From NCBI RefSeq assembly GCF_007018905.1, contig NZ_CP041402.1, positions 4,700,001 to 4,764,000 of the forward strand: 64,000 nt of DNA, read 5' to 3'. Of the stretch, positions 17,417-29,011 are shown in pieces (positions within the stretch are counted from its first letter, which is position 1; the number at the start of each line of letters is the position of its first letter). The position numbers were made by a program, and so were the translations under genes. Under the pieces are notes generated by a model, which saw only the letters and a program-made list of their open reading frames with translations, was not told the DNA's origin and made no database searches. This stretch comes from Tardiphaga sp. vice304. GTDB lineage: Bacteria > Pseudomonadota > Alphaproteobacteria > Rhizobiales > Xanthobacteraceae.

Positions 17417-18193
17417 TCAGATCACGACCACCTTGGCGCCGACGCTGACCCGGCCGTAGAGATCGATGACGTCTTCATTGCGCATGCGGATGCAGCCCGA
17501 AGAGACGTTGGTGCCGATCGTCCATGGCTCGTTGGAGCCGTGAATGCGATACAGCGAGGTGCCGAGATACATCGCGCGCGCGCCCAGCGGATTGTCCGGT
17601 CCGCCCGCCATGTGGCGCGGCAGATCGGGACGGCGCAGCAGCATTTCCGGCGGCGGCGTCCAGGCCGGCCATTCCTTTTTCGCCGTGATCGTCTTCACGC
17701 CGGCCCAGGTGAAGCCCGGCTTGCCGACGCCTATACCGTAGCGCATCGCCCGGCCATCGCCCTGCACCAGGAACAGGAATTTGCTGGGCGTGTCGACAAC
17801 GATCGTGCCCGCGCTTTCCCGGCCGGAATACTCGACCATCTGCGGCTCGAATTTCGGATCCATCGCCGGCCGCGCGGCATCGATAGTGTCGTCGGGTTGC
17901 CGCATGGCTTGTTGCGGATCCACCGGCAGCATGCCGCGGCGCGGCTCATAGGCCGGCGGCGGCGGGTACGGCTGGCCCTGCGCGCTGTCACTGAACAGGA
18001 ATTCGATGAAGCCGCCGCCCATGCGCGGACGCTCGGCATAGGCCGTGCGTTGCACCGGTCGCGCAGGCTGGTCGGCGTAGTAGACGCGCGGTGCGGTAAC
18101 GTAGTCCGCGGAATCGAACGCCGCGGCGGGATGACTTCCGGCGCCCGCGAAGGACGCGCTGGCGAGAAAGGCGAGAGACCAGGTTTTCAACAT
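17417..18193 (-). CDS. L,D-transpeptidase (YkuD/ErfK family)
   Basis: Periplasmic enzyme that makes 3-3 cross-links in peptidoglycan or anchors proteins to it. The 258-residue form starts at ATG 18193 with a signal peptide (MLKTWSLAFLASASFAGAG...AAA). The C-terminal catalytic domain has YGIGVGKPGFTWAG, then YRIHGSNEPWTIG and NVSSGCIRM. The nucleophile Cys and the upstream His are present, but the residue normally His in SHGC is Ser. A Pro-rich linker (PYPPPPAYEP) precedes the domain. The longer open frame to 18313 adds 40 residues that would precede the signal peptide. Confidence 0.9.
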   Translation of the reverse strand: MLKTWSLAFLASASFAGAGSHPAAAFDSADYVTAPRVYYADQPARPVQRTAYAERPRMGGGFIEFLFSDSAQGQPYPPPPAYEPRRGMLPVDPQQAMRQPDDTIDAARPAMDPKFEPQMVEYSGRESAGTIVVDTPSKFLFLVQGDGRAMRYGIGVGKPGFTWAGVKTITAKKEWPAWTPPPEMLLRRPDLPRHMAGGPDNPLGARAMYLGTSLYRIHGSNEPWTIGTNVSSGCIRMRNEDVIDLYGRVSVGAKVVVI

Positions 18194-18480
18194 CGACGTA
18201 CTCTGCACTGTTTCGTCGTGACGCGTCCTCACCCGAGGAGCGCTTTGCACGCATCGACTTAAAGTGAAATTCGCGTCGGTTTGGTAAATGGATGAGGCAC
18301 ATCGATTCACCACGTCGCCCGGAACCCCGTTTTGTTGCGACTAGCGTTTATTTTTGCTGAACGCGCCCGGCCGATGGTTAACCGCTGGTATCAAATGCAA
18401 AATGACAATGTTCCGGCTGTGAACCCCGCGTTAAACTGATGCGTTTAGACAGGGTGCGTACTTGATTGTTGGGGGACCAT

Positions 18481-19248
18481 ATGACTGTTCGTCGCAAGCG
18501 TTTTCGCATTGAAGAAACCAATTTCGGCAGCACGCCGATGCCCGCCGACGTCGAGAACGAGTCGCCGATGCATCGCGAGGTGATGACAGAGCTGCGCGCG
18601 ATCCGATCGCAAATGGGCGCCCCGCAGCGCAATGCCGTCTCCGAACAGGTCAGCGCCTCCGCCGACGAAAAGGTCGCCGAAGCACAGGCCATGCTTGAGA
18701 CTTACCGCCTGAAGATCGAGCAGTGCGAGAAGCTCAAGATCGAGCTCGACCTGATCCATGACGCCATCACCCGTACCAAACAGGAGATTGCCGTGCTGCA
18801 CGGCAAGAGCTTCAACGGCGACGAGATGGCCAAGGTCAACGGCGAACTCGGCGCCGTGGTCGGCGGCACCGAAGAGGCCACCCAGCAGATTCTCGCCGCG
18901 GCCGAAGCCATCGACAATGCCTCGACCGCACTCGGCAAGGTAACGTCCCCCGATCAGCACAAGCAGTTGCTCGACGACGTTCAGGACAGCGTCGTCTCGA
19001 TCTTCGAGGCCTGCAACTTCCAGGACCTCACCGGCCAGCGCATCAGCAAGGTGATGACGACGATGAAGTTCATCGAAAACCACATCACGGAGATGATGGA
19101 CATCTGGGGTGGCGTCGATGCCATCAAGGCACACGCCCCGCCAATCATCGACGAGCGCGAGGGCGACGACCGCCTGCTCAACGGCCCCAGGCTCAACGGC
19201 GACATCGGCCATGCCTCGCAGGACGATATCGACGCGATGTTCGGCTAG
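18481..19248 (+). CDS. cheZ: Protein phosphatase CheZ (chemotaxis)
   Basis: CheZ-type phosphatase of CheY-P. The diagnostic active-site segment NFQDLTGQRISKVM (about residues 180-193) carries the catalytic Gln region. The rest is a long helical hairpin (residues about 55-190) as in CheZ, and the C-terminus HASQDDIDAMFG resembles the CheY-binding tail of CheZ. ATG 18481 follows GGGGGACC. It is 255 residues. No other chemotaxis genes are in the window, so it is an orphan locus here. Confidence 0.88.
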   Translation: MTVRRKRFRIEETNFGSTPMPADVENESPMHREVMTELRAIRSQMGAPQRNAVSEQVSASADEKVAEAQAMLETYRLKIEQCEKLKIELDLIHDAITRTKQEIAVLHGKSFNGDEMAKVNGELGAVVGGTEEATQQILAAAEAIDNASTALGKVTSPDQHKQLLDDVQDSVVSIFEACNFQDLTGQRISKVMTTMKFIENHITEMMDIWGGVDAIKAHAPPIIDEREGDDRLLNGPRLNGDIGHASQDDIDAMFG

Positions 19249-19273
19249 ACACAGTCGACCAACATCAACGGAA

Positions 19274-19302
19274 AATGGCGCGTCGGGGGACGCGCCATTT
19301 TT
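19274..19302 (+). terminator. Rho-independent terminator of cheZ
   Basis: 11-bp stem AATGGCGCGTC / GACGCGCCATT with a GGGG loop, followed by TTT. Confidence 0.85.
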
Positions 19303-19325
19303 GTATCTCGCTCCGGCTCTCAGCT

Positions 19326-19350
19326 GTCGTCCGCGCGAAAGCGGGGACGA
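19326..19350. repeat. Diverged single palindromic repeat, family A-like
   Basis: GTCGTCCGCGCG-AAA-GCGGGGACG resembles one arm of the family A repeat (GTCGTCCC...GGGAC) with mismatched arms. Confidence 0.5.
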
Positions 19351-19376
19351 AACAAGATGGCTTCGACCAACGAGGC

Positions 19377-19913
19377 TTACGCCCGTGGCGCGCAGCGGAT
19401 GTAGACCATGTTGCCGTAACGAACCGCGGCGTCCTTGTCGATGAAGCGCGTCACCAGGATGCGGCCGTCAAACGACACGATCTCGCGGTCCTTTTCGCCG
19501 CCGGCAGGACCCGCCGGACCGATGTAGTTCTTGCCGCTTGGGCTGCCTTTGAGGCGCAGTTCCTGCGGGGTCGCTTCGTCCGCCAGATGCATGATGACGC
19601 CGCCGGAGGTGCCGGCGCCGATGATGTAGGGATTCTTGCACTGGCCGCGCGCGGCATTCTCCGTGCGGGTACGGTCAGCTGGATTCATGTAGGAGGCCAG
19701 GCCCCAGCGGCCGACGATTTCATCGGCCCGGATCGAGGCCGGCAATTCCGGCGCCGCCGGCGGCGGGGCTTCGACGACGGGGTCAGAACCAAATCCGCCA
19801 AACATTCCCCCGCCGAAACCGCCGCCCGTGGAGCTACAGCCGCCCATCATCATCGCCATAATGGTGACGACACCCAGCTGGGCAACGGTACGGACATGGC
19901 GTGACCTGATCAT
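19377..19913 (-). CDS. Putative outer-membrane lipoprotein, unknown function
   Basis: A 178-residue protein with a lipoprotein signal: MIRSRHVRTVAQLGVVTIMA then the lipobox MMGGC (Cys near residue 25). A Gly/Phe-rich stretch (GGGFGGGMFGGFG) and a Pro-rich linker follow. The C-terminal domain (IVGRWGLASYMNPADR, NPYIIGAGTSGGVIMHLAD, VSFDGRILVTRFID) looks like a small beta-barrel or lipocalin-like domain. The family is widespread in this bacterial group as far as I recall, but I cannot assign a function. ATG 19913 was chosen because it begins the signal peptide. Confidence 0.75.
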   Translation of the reverse strand: MIRSRHVRTVAQLGVVTIMAMMMGGCSSTGGGFGGGMFGGFGSDPVVEAPPPAAPELPASIRADEIVGRWGLASYMNPADRTRTENAARGQCKNPYIIGAGTSGGVIMHLADEATPQELRLKGSPSGKNYIGPAGPAGGEKDREIVSFDGRILVTRFIDKDAAVRYGNMVYIRCAPRA

Positions 19914-20073
19914 AGCATCCCCTAAAACAACATTCTCAATCGCTGGTGGCCGCCATCCTGCAGCCAAGCGCAGACACCTGTCGGAGTAATGAGGTCGCAT
20001 GAACTACGCCCATCTGCCGATATGGTTTCCAGATCATCTCATCTTGGCCCTAGCAAGGCCTTAAGACCTTGCC

Positions 20074-20102
20074 TTGACAGCCAATGCGTCTGGCCATATT
20101 CC
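20074..20102 (+). promoter_or_regulatory. Predicted sigma-70 promoter of groESL
   Basis: A perfect -35 TTGACA at 20074-20079, 17 bp, then TATTCC at 20097-20102 as the -10. A start of transcription near 20109 would place the CIRCE element at the 5' end of the transcript. Confidence 0.65.
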
Positions 20103-20113
20103 CGAATGTTCCT

Positions 20114-20140
20114 TTAGCACTCCTGCGACCCGATTGCTAA
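20114..20140 (+). promoter_or_regulatory. CIRCE operator (HrcA binding site)
   Basis: TTAGCACTC, 9 bp, GATTGCTAA. This matches the CIRCE consensus TTAGCACTC-N9-GAGTGCTAA with a single mismatch. It lies just downstream of the predicted promoter, where HrcA repression acts. Confidence 0.93.
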
Positions 20141-20230
20141 GGGCGTGGCCAGTGCCGCACTGCACCTCGGCCACGACCCCGCACCGGCTCCGCGATGACC
20201 CTGACCCGCAACCGACCAGAGGAAACTCCC

Positions 20231-20527
20231 ATGGCCAAGACCAAGTTCCGTCCGCTGCATGACCGTGTCGTCGTCAAGCGCATCGATGCCGAGACCAAGA
20301 CCAAGGGCGGCATCATCATCCCCGACAGCGCCAAGGAAAAGCCCTCCGAGGGTCAGGTGGTGTCCGTCGGCCCCGGCGGTCGCGACGAGGCCGGCAAGCT
20401 GATCCCGATCGACATCAAGGTCGGCGACCGTGTGCTGTTCGGCAAATGGTCGGGCACCGAGATCAAGCTCGATGGCGAGGAGCTCCTGATCATGAAGGAG
20501 TCCGACATCATGGGCGTGATGAATTAA
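20231..20527 (+). CDS. groES: Co-chaperonin GroES
   Basis: The 10-kDa lid of the GroEL chaperonin. It has 98 residues with [20 protein letters not shown], the mobile loop [16 protein letters not shown], and [20 protein letters not shown] upstream of ATG 20231 is a good ribosome binding site. First gene of a CIRCE-regulated operon with groEL 116 bp downstream. Confidence 0.98.
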   Translation: MAKTKFRPLHDRVVVKRIDAETKTKGGIIIPDSAKEKPSEGQVVSVGPGGRDEAGKLIPIDIKVGDRVLFGKWSGTEIKLDGEELLIMKESDIMGVMN

Positions 20528-20549
20528 CTCAATGAACGGTCCCTCGGAT

Positions 20550-22308
<1,759 letters not shown>

Positions 22309-22338
22309 GCCCAGTCTTTGCACCAGCCACGACCGATC

Positions 22339-22367
22339 GAAGGCCGCCTCCGGGCGGCCTTCTTTTT
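22339..22367 (+). terminator. Rho-independent terminator of groESL
   Basis: 10-bp stem GAAGGCCGCC / GGCGGCCTTC with a TCCG loop, followed by TTTTT. Confidence 0.92.
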
Positions 22368-22466
22368 GGGTATCGTGGGTTTGATCTTTCGCCGATGGCG
22401 CGGTTCTGATTCAATCCGCGCGCCCGGCAGGTTGGAACCAGCTCTAAGTCTCCCAAGGAATATGAA

Positions 22467-23687
22467 ATGCGCGCGCTTCGTGTTTGCCTGATCGCTGCTG
22501 CCGCCACCGCTTGCGTAGCGACGCTGCAGGTCGCTTCCGCCCAGATGATGAAAGCGCCGGCCGCCCCCGCCGCGAAGGGCACGGCCTCCAGCGAGACGCG
22601 CTACTTCACCTCGATCGACGGGCTGATGGACGGCAATGCCGACGTGGTGCTGCGCGAAACACGGCAGGGCAAGAATGTCACCGCCGCCACGCTCGACGTC
22701 TGCTATCCCGCGGAAAAGGGCTCCGAGCGCCGCGACCGCTTCGTCGCCGATCTCACGGTCAATGGCAACGCCCTGACCGGCGCGACGCAGAGCCAGATCG
22801 ACAAGTTGCCGGTGACCGTCAAATTGACGCGGCGGCCGACCGGCGACAGCTTCGAGTTCAAGGGCCAGATCACGGTCGGCCAGACCACGACCAGCGTGAC
22901 ATCGACCGACAATTCCGACCAGAGCGAGAAGGAATTCCGCGACAACCAGACCGCCGACGACAACATCATGGCCGCGCCGAAGGATTTCACCGAAGTGTCG
23001 CCGGAGGCCGTGGCGGTGAAGATCAAGATCGAGGCGGCGCTGGATTTCGTCCGCACGCTGCGCGGCCAGCAGGTCGAGCTATCGCTGGCGAGCCTCAACG
23101 TGTCGTGCGACGCGCTGCGCGCCGGCGAGCAGGTGATCAACCTCAATATCGACCCGGAACGCGCGGCGGCCTTCATCGCCAGGGCGAAGGCCTATCCGGG
23201 CGTGGTCAACGCCGGCTGGACCAGCGGCAGCGTCGACATGGAGCGCACCGTGCGCTTCAACGCCGCCGAGTGGCGCGACGGCGACAAGATCGCTCGCGAC
23301 AAGGTCGCCGCGACGTTGTCCGGCGTGCTGGCGAAGTCGCTGTCGGCCAAACCCGCCGGCGTGAAATGGGACGACGAGACGGGCCGCGTCAAGCTCAGCT
23401 TCAAACGCCCGAGCCAGGTGGTACCGGCGCTCGAGCTCACCGAGACGGTGGAAGTCGGCGCGATCGTCTCGCCCGACAAGCCCGGCACGTCGGACAAGCT
23501 GATCCTGTGGATCAGCGCGCCATCGGTCGCAACCACCGACGAGGCGTCCGGCGCGAAACTCAATCTCGCCGACACCGCCAACACCGACGAGGAAAGCGAT
23601 CCCCGCGACGACAACGGAGCGGTGGCGGCACTCGCCGCGGAATTCAAGGCGCAGCGGTGGGATTCGGACAAGTCGGTGTGGAAGTAA
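22467..23687 (+). CDS. Secreted hypothetical protein
   Basis: A 406-residue protein with a Sec signal peptide (MRALRVCLIAAAATACVATL...ASAQ, cleavage near 25). The mature part has only two cysteines (DVCYPAEKG and NVSCDALRAG), and alternating beta-type stretches (LRETRQGKNVTAATLDV, RFVADLTVNGNALTG, PVTVKLTRRPTGDSFEFKG). The C-terminal third is rich in charged and Asp/Glu residues. No known motif was found. AAGGAA before the ATG supports this start. It lies after the groESL terminator and is transcribed alone. Function unknown. Confidence 0.7.
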   Translation: MRALRVCLIAAAATACVATLQVASAQMMKAPAAPAAKGTASSETRYFTSIDGLMDGNADVVLRETRQGKNVTAATLDVCYPAEKGSERRDRFVADLTVNGNALTGATQSQIDKLPVTVKLTRRPTGDSFEFKGQITVGQTTTSVTSTDNSDQSEKEFRDNQTADDNIMAAPKDFTEVSPEAVAVKIKIEAALDFVRTLRGQQVELSLASLNVSCDALRAGEQVINLNIDPERAAAFIARAKAYPGVVNAGWTSGSVDMERTVRFNAAEWRDGDKIARDKVAATLSGVLAKSLSAKPAGVKWDDETGRVKLSFKRPSQVVPALELTETVEVGAIVSPDKPGTSDKLILWISAPSVATTDEASGAKLNLADTANTDEESDPRDDNGAVAALAAEFKAQRWDSDKSVWK

Positions 23688-23726
23688 GGTTCGGTTCGTA
23701 AGAGCTTTCGGCCCGGACGCTGGTTT

Positions 23727-23773
23727 TCCCCTCTCCCGCCAGCGGCGCTGCGCGGCGCCGTGGGAGAGGGGAA
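23727..23773. repeat. Intergenic palindrome, family B (short copy)
   Basis: TCCCCTCTCCC...GGGAGAGGGGA arms around the hairpin GGCGCTGCGCGGCGCC. The same CCTCTCCC/GGGAGAGG borders recur at 24287, 33896, 36227 and 53622. Confidence 0.75.
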
Positions 23774-23786
23774 GAAAGAGCGTCGC

Positions 23787-24191
23787 TCAGTTCGTATTCA
23801 GCAAAAACTTCAGCGGCTTCGGGCCAATGAAAGTTATCGCTTCGCCTTGGCGTTTCCAGTTGGTCGCTGCCGCCAGATTCGCCAGCAACTCGTCGTCGAG
23901 CTGCGCGCGCGCCGGCGGGCAGTTGCGCTCCTCCATCGCGCCGGCGACGAAAACCACGGTGTCGCCAGCCACCGAAAACTGACCCTTGCCGCCTTTGCAC
24001 CACAGCTCGATGCGGGTCTCGCCGGCGTCGCCGATTTCAAGGTTGGGCCGTCGCTTCGAGCCCGGCTGCGGCGCGGCGTCGAGCGTCATCTCCAGGCCGA
24101 ACGGAAATTCCGGGGCGGCGTGCAGGGGAAGGCTCGATAGCAGGGCCGCGCCGACCACGCCGGCACGCAACAGGTTGATCGCTGACATCAT
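23787..24191 (-). CDS. Secreted small hypothetical protein (META/HslJ-like appearance)
   Basis: A 134-residue protein with a signal peptide (MMSAINLLRAGVVGAALL...LHA). The mature domain (FGLEMTLDAAP, DAGETRIELWCKGGKGQFSV, DTVVFVAGAMEERNCPPARA, NWKRQGEAITFIGPKPL) has the small beta-domain look and paired cysteines of META/HslJ-type envelope proteins; that resemblance is weak. I chose the ATG pair at 24191/24188. Function unknown. Confidence 0.65.
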   Translation of the reverse strand: MMSAINLLRAGVVGAALLSSLPLHAAPEFPFGLEMTLDAAPQPGSKRRPNLEIGDAGETRIELWCKGGKGQFSVAGDTVVFVAGAMEERNCPPARAQLDDELLANLAAATNWKRQGEAITFIGPKPLKFLLNTN

Positions 24192-24286
24192 CGGGACTCT
24201 CGAAAGTGGAAACGGCAATGCGGCAAAGATGCGCCGTCGGAGACTACCGGGTCACGTATAAATCGGGCGCCACCATGACGCGCTGC

Positions 24287-24426
24287 CTTCCCTCTCCCCT
24301 TGTGGGAGAGGGTGGACGCGCAAAGCGCGGCCGGGTGAGGGGTAACCACAAACGCCGTCACTCAGTACCCCCTCATCCGTCACGGACTTCGTCCGTGCCA
24401 CCTTCTCCCACAAGGGGCGAAGGAAG
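24287..24426. repeat. Intergenic repeat, family B
   Basis: The segment runs from TTCCCTCTCCCCTTGTGGGAGAGGGTGG to CACCTTCTCCCACAAGGGGCGAAGGAAG, with internal hairpins (CGCGCAAAGCGCGG; CACGGACTTCGTCCGTG). It fills most of the 24192-24495 gap; no gene is seen there. Confidence 0.85.
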
Positions 24427-24495
24427 ACCGAGTGCCGCCTCTTGTGCGGCAGTTTTTTTCGCGGTGGGCACGCTTCGCTTTGCCCACCCTACGCT

Positions 24496-26163
<1,668 letters not shown>

Positions 26164-26450
26164 GGCGCTTCTCCCCACACTCGTTACGTCGCCCGGACCC
26201 GCGTGGTGGATCAGGACCTGTTAATGCTTTGGCGGGAGTGGCGTGCCGATGCCGATCGAGATGAGCTGCCTGTTGCAGCTCATCGTCAGGTCAGTCGGGA
26301 AAGGCCCCCGCCCCTCACCGTTGAAACCATGCTAGGTTGATCGCCAATTCGCGACAAGACGCCGCACGCCATCGAATCAGCAACTTTAGTCTACACATCG
26401 AAAATCCCTGCTCTATCCGGGACTTGTGGCCCTCCCTCGGAGACTTTCCT

Positions 26451-28190
26451 GTGAACAACATGCGCTCCACGCTCGCGACCGTCTGGCGGATCGCGGTTCC
26501 CTATTTTCGCTCCGAGGACAAATGGATGGCGCGCGGCCTGCTCGCCGCGGTGATTGCCATCGAGCTGATGGTGGTCGGGCTCAACGTCTTGTTCAACCGC
26601 TGGAACAACGTGTTCTACAATGCGCTGCAGGAGCGCAACCTCGACGTCTTCACCTATCAGCTCGGCTACTTCTCGGTGCTCGCCGCAATCTGGATCGCGC
26701 TGAAAGTGTACCAGCTCTATCTGAATCAGTGGCTGCAGATTCGCTGGCGGCGCTGGCTCACCGAGCGCTATCTCGGCGGCTGGCTGGCGCATGGCAATCA
26801 CTATCGCATGCAGTTGCAGGGCGACGCCGCCGATAACCCCGACCAGCGCATCGCCGAAGACACCCAATTGTTCGTGGATCGTACGTTGTCGCTCGGCGTC
26901 GGGCTGCTGAGTTCCGTGGTGACGCTGGCGTCTTTCGTCGTCATCCTGTGGGGCCTGTCGGATGCCGCCCCGTTGCATCTGTTCGGGCAGGACATCGCGA
27001 TCCCCGGCTATCTGGTGTGGGCCGCGCTGATCTATGCGGTGATCGGCACCGTGCTGACACATCTGATCGGCGCGCCGCTGATGGGGCTGAACTTCAAGCA
27101 GCAGCAGTATGAAGCGGATTTCCGCTTCAACCTGGTGCGGGCCCGTGAGAACGCCGAACAGATCGCGCTGCTGCACGGCGAGAACGTCGAGCGCCTCAGG
27201 CTGTCGACGCGCTTTTCGCGCGTCGCCGGAAACTGGCTGGCTATCATGAGCCGCACCAAGAAGCTCACCGCCTTCACGGCGAGCTACGCGCAGGCTGCCG
27301 TGATCTTTCCCTACATCATGGTGGCGCCGGCCTACTTCGCACGCAAGATGGAACTCGGCGGCATGATGCAGACGGCCTCGGCCTTCGGCAGCGTGCAGGA
27401 TGCGCTGTCGTTCTTCATCACCGCCTACCGCACGCTGGCGGAATGGCAGGCCGGCGTGGCCCGTCTGGACGGCTTCGAGCAGGCCATCACCGGCGCCGAA
27501 GCGCTGAACAGCACCGCCGATATCGTTCACGTCGCGCCGGCCGACAACGGGGCGATCGACCTCAACGAGCTCGCAATCAACCTGCCGAACGGCGCGCCGC
27601 TGATAGCAGCTGACGGTTTCCAGTTCCGCAGCGGCGAAAGCACGCTGTTCACCGGGCCATCGGGCGCCGGCAAGTCGACGCTGTTCCGCGCCATCGCCGG
27701 GATCTGGCCGTTCGGCCGCGGCCGCATCGCGATCCCGGCGCAGGCGACGCTGATGATGCTGCCGCAGCGGCCGTATTTTCCGGTCGGCACCTTGCAGGAC
27801 GCCATCGCCTACCCGGCCGAGACCAGCGCATTCACGCCGGAGCGAATCGCCGACGCCATCACGGCGGTCGGCCTGCCGGCGCTGGTATCGCGGCTGGACG
27901 AGGAAGCGCACTGGAACCGAATGTTGTCACTCGGCGAGCAGCAACGGCTCGGCGTCGCGCGGGCGCTGCTGCACGCGCCGCAATATCTGTTCCTCGATGA
28001 GGCCACCGCCTCGCTCGACGAGCCGTCGGAAGCGAAACTATATCAGTTGATCGCGGAAAGACTGCCGGCCACCACGCTGATCTCGATCGGGCACCGCAGC
28101 ACGCTGCAGGCGTTCCACCAGCGCAACGTCACGCTCAGCAAGGCGGCGGCGGGCTACACGCTGGCGGAGGGCGTGGCGAAGCCGCTGTGA
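26451..28190 (+). CDS. SbmA/BacA-like ABC half-transporter with ATP-binding domain
   Basis: A 579-residue permease-ATPase fusion. The N-terminal half has about six membrane helices of the ABC_membrane_2/SbmA-BacA type (FNRWNNVFYNALQERN, NQWLQIRWRRWLTERYLGGW). The C-terminal ABC domain has Walker A GPSGAGKS, the signature LSLGEQQRLGVARALL and Walker B YLFLDEATASLDE. GTG 26451 has GGAG 8 bases upstream; ATG 26460 is an alternative. BacA relatives import peptides or affect very-long-chain fatty acids of lipid A; whether this one does is not shown. Divergent from lldP; the 287 bp between them hold both promoters. Confidence 0.88.
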   Translation: MNNMRSTLATVWRIAVPYFRSEDKWMARGLLAAVIAIELMVVGLNVLFNRWNNVFYNALQERNLDVFTYQLGYFSVLAAIWIALKVYQLYLNQWLQIRWRRWLTERYLGGWLAHGNHYRMQLQGDAADNPDQRIAEDTQLFVDRTLSLGVGLLSSVVTLASFVVILWGLSDAAPLHLFGQDIAIPGYLVWAALIYAVIGTVLTHLIGAPLMGLNFKQQQYEADFRFNLVRARENAEQIALLHGENVERLRLSTRFSRVAGNWLAIMSRTKKLTAFTASYAQAAVIFPYIMVAPAYFARKMELGGMMQTASAFGSVQDALSFFITAYRTLAEWQAGVARLDGFEQAITGAEALNSTADIVHVAPADNGAIDLNELAINLPNGAPLIAADGFQFRSGESTLFTGPSGAGKSTLFRAIAGIWPFGRGRIAIPAQATLMMLPQRPYFPVGTLQDAIAYPAETSAFTPERIADAITAVGLPALVSRLDEEAHWNRMLSLGEQQRLGVARALLHAPQYLFLDEATASLDEPSEAKLYQLIAERLPATTLISIGHRSTLQAFHQRNVTLSKAAAGYTLAEGVAKPL

Positions 28191-28200
28191 GAAACCCGAT

Positions 28201-28357
28201 GTCATCCCGGCCCAGTGAACGCAGCGAACGCCGCGCCGGGACCCATACCCTCCGAGCTCGTGGCTTGCGCACCGCAACCGCCACAGCTTGCAGACGATGG
28301 GACAGAGTCTATGGGTCCCGGGATCGGCGCTCGCGTTGCGAGCTTGCCCGGGACGAC
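28201..28357. repeat. REPIN-like inverted pair, family A variant
   Basis: Left arm GTCATCCCGG...CCGGGACCCATACCCTCCGA and right arm TATGGGTCCCGGGATCGG...CCCGGGACGAC face each other, each with its own internal hairpin. The borders match the 7.8-kb pair; the internal stems differ. Confidence 0.8.
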
Positions 28358-28396
28358 ATGGAGAGCCAACTAACAGCAAGCTCCACTATTGAGACA

Positions 28397-28906
28397 CTAC
28401 ATCCACTCCCGCGGCCATGATCGTTGCGCCACCCAGCGGTGCCAGACCAGCGCGAAGACCGTCAGCAACAGCGCTCCGAGCAGCACCGGCACGATCAGGT
28501 ATGACCACGGCAGCGCGTAAGACACGACCAGCAGCGGATTGATTCCCGCCGGCGGATGAAACGTGCCGGAGAGGTACATCGCCAGCACGGCCAGCCCGAC
28601 CGCCATCGCGGCTGCCCAGGCGTGCGGCCCGGTCGCCTGCAGCACGACGAGCCCCACCAGCGCGGAGATCATATGGCCGCCGATCAGCGCCCGCGGCTGC
28701 GCCGGCTCGGCTTCCGGCGATCCGATCACCAGCACGATGGAAGTGGCAAAAGGAATGATCACCAGCGGCGTGTGAGCGGCGGTCGAGAAGGCTTCCATGC
28801 CCCCGATGGCGATCGCGGCGCCGAGGCCGGCAACCGTGCCGGCCAGCGCGTTGCGGTGGTTGTTGCGGCGGATCGCCGTGGCGGCGGCGCGCCAGTCCCA
28901 TCTCAT
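28397..28906 (-). CDS. HPP family integral membrane protein
   Basis: A 169-residue protein with four hydrophobic segments and the HPP motif in SGTFHPPAGINPLL (about 113-126). HPP proteins are four-helix membrane proteins; plastid and cyanobacterial members have been linked to nitrite transport, but the function of proteobacterial members is not settled. GGMEAFSTAAHTPLVIIPFA and GSPEAEPAQPRALIGGH are typical of the family. There are no obvious partners. Confidence 0.88.
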   Translation of the reverse strand: MRWDWRAAATAIRRNNHRNALAGTVAGLGAAIAIGGMEAFSTAAHTPLVIIPFATSIVLVIGSPEAEPAQPRALIGGHMISALVGLVVLQATGPHAWAAAMAVGLAVLAMYLSGTFHPPAGINPLLVVSYALPWSYLIVPVLLGALLLTVFALVWHRWVAQRSWPREWM

Positions 28907-28961
28907 GCAAGATCACCGAAAATCCATCACGACATTCTGCGCCGCAGCCTGCGCCGCAACG

Positions 28962-28997
28962 ATAAAGGGGCGGCAGATCGCTCTGCCGCCCCTTTAT
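28962..28997 (-). terminator. Terminator downstream of the porin gene
   Basis: Perfect 16-bp stem ATAAAGGGGCGGCAGA / TCTGCCGCCCCTTTAT with a 4-base loop, 14 bp past the porin stop. Read in the minus direction. Confidence 0.85.
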
Positions 28998-29011
28998 GAT
29001 GCGCGAAATGC

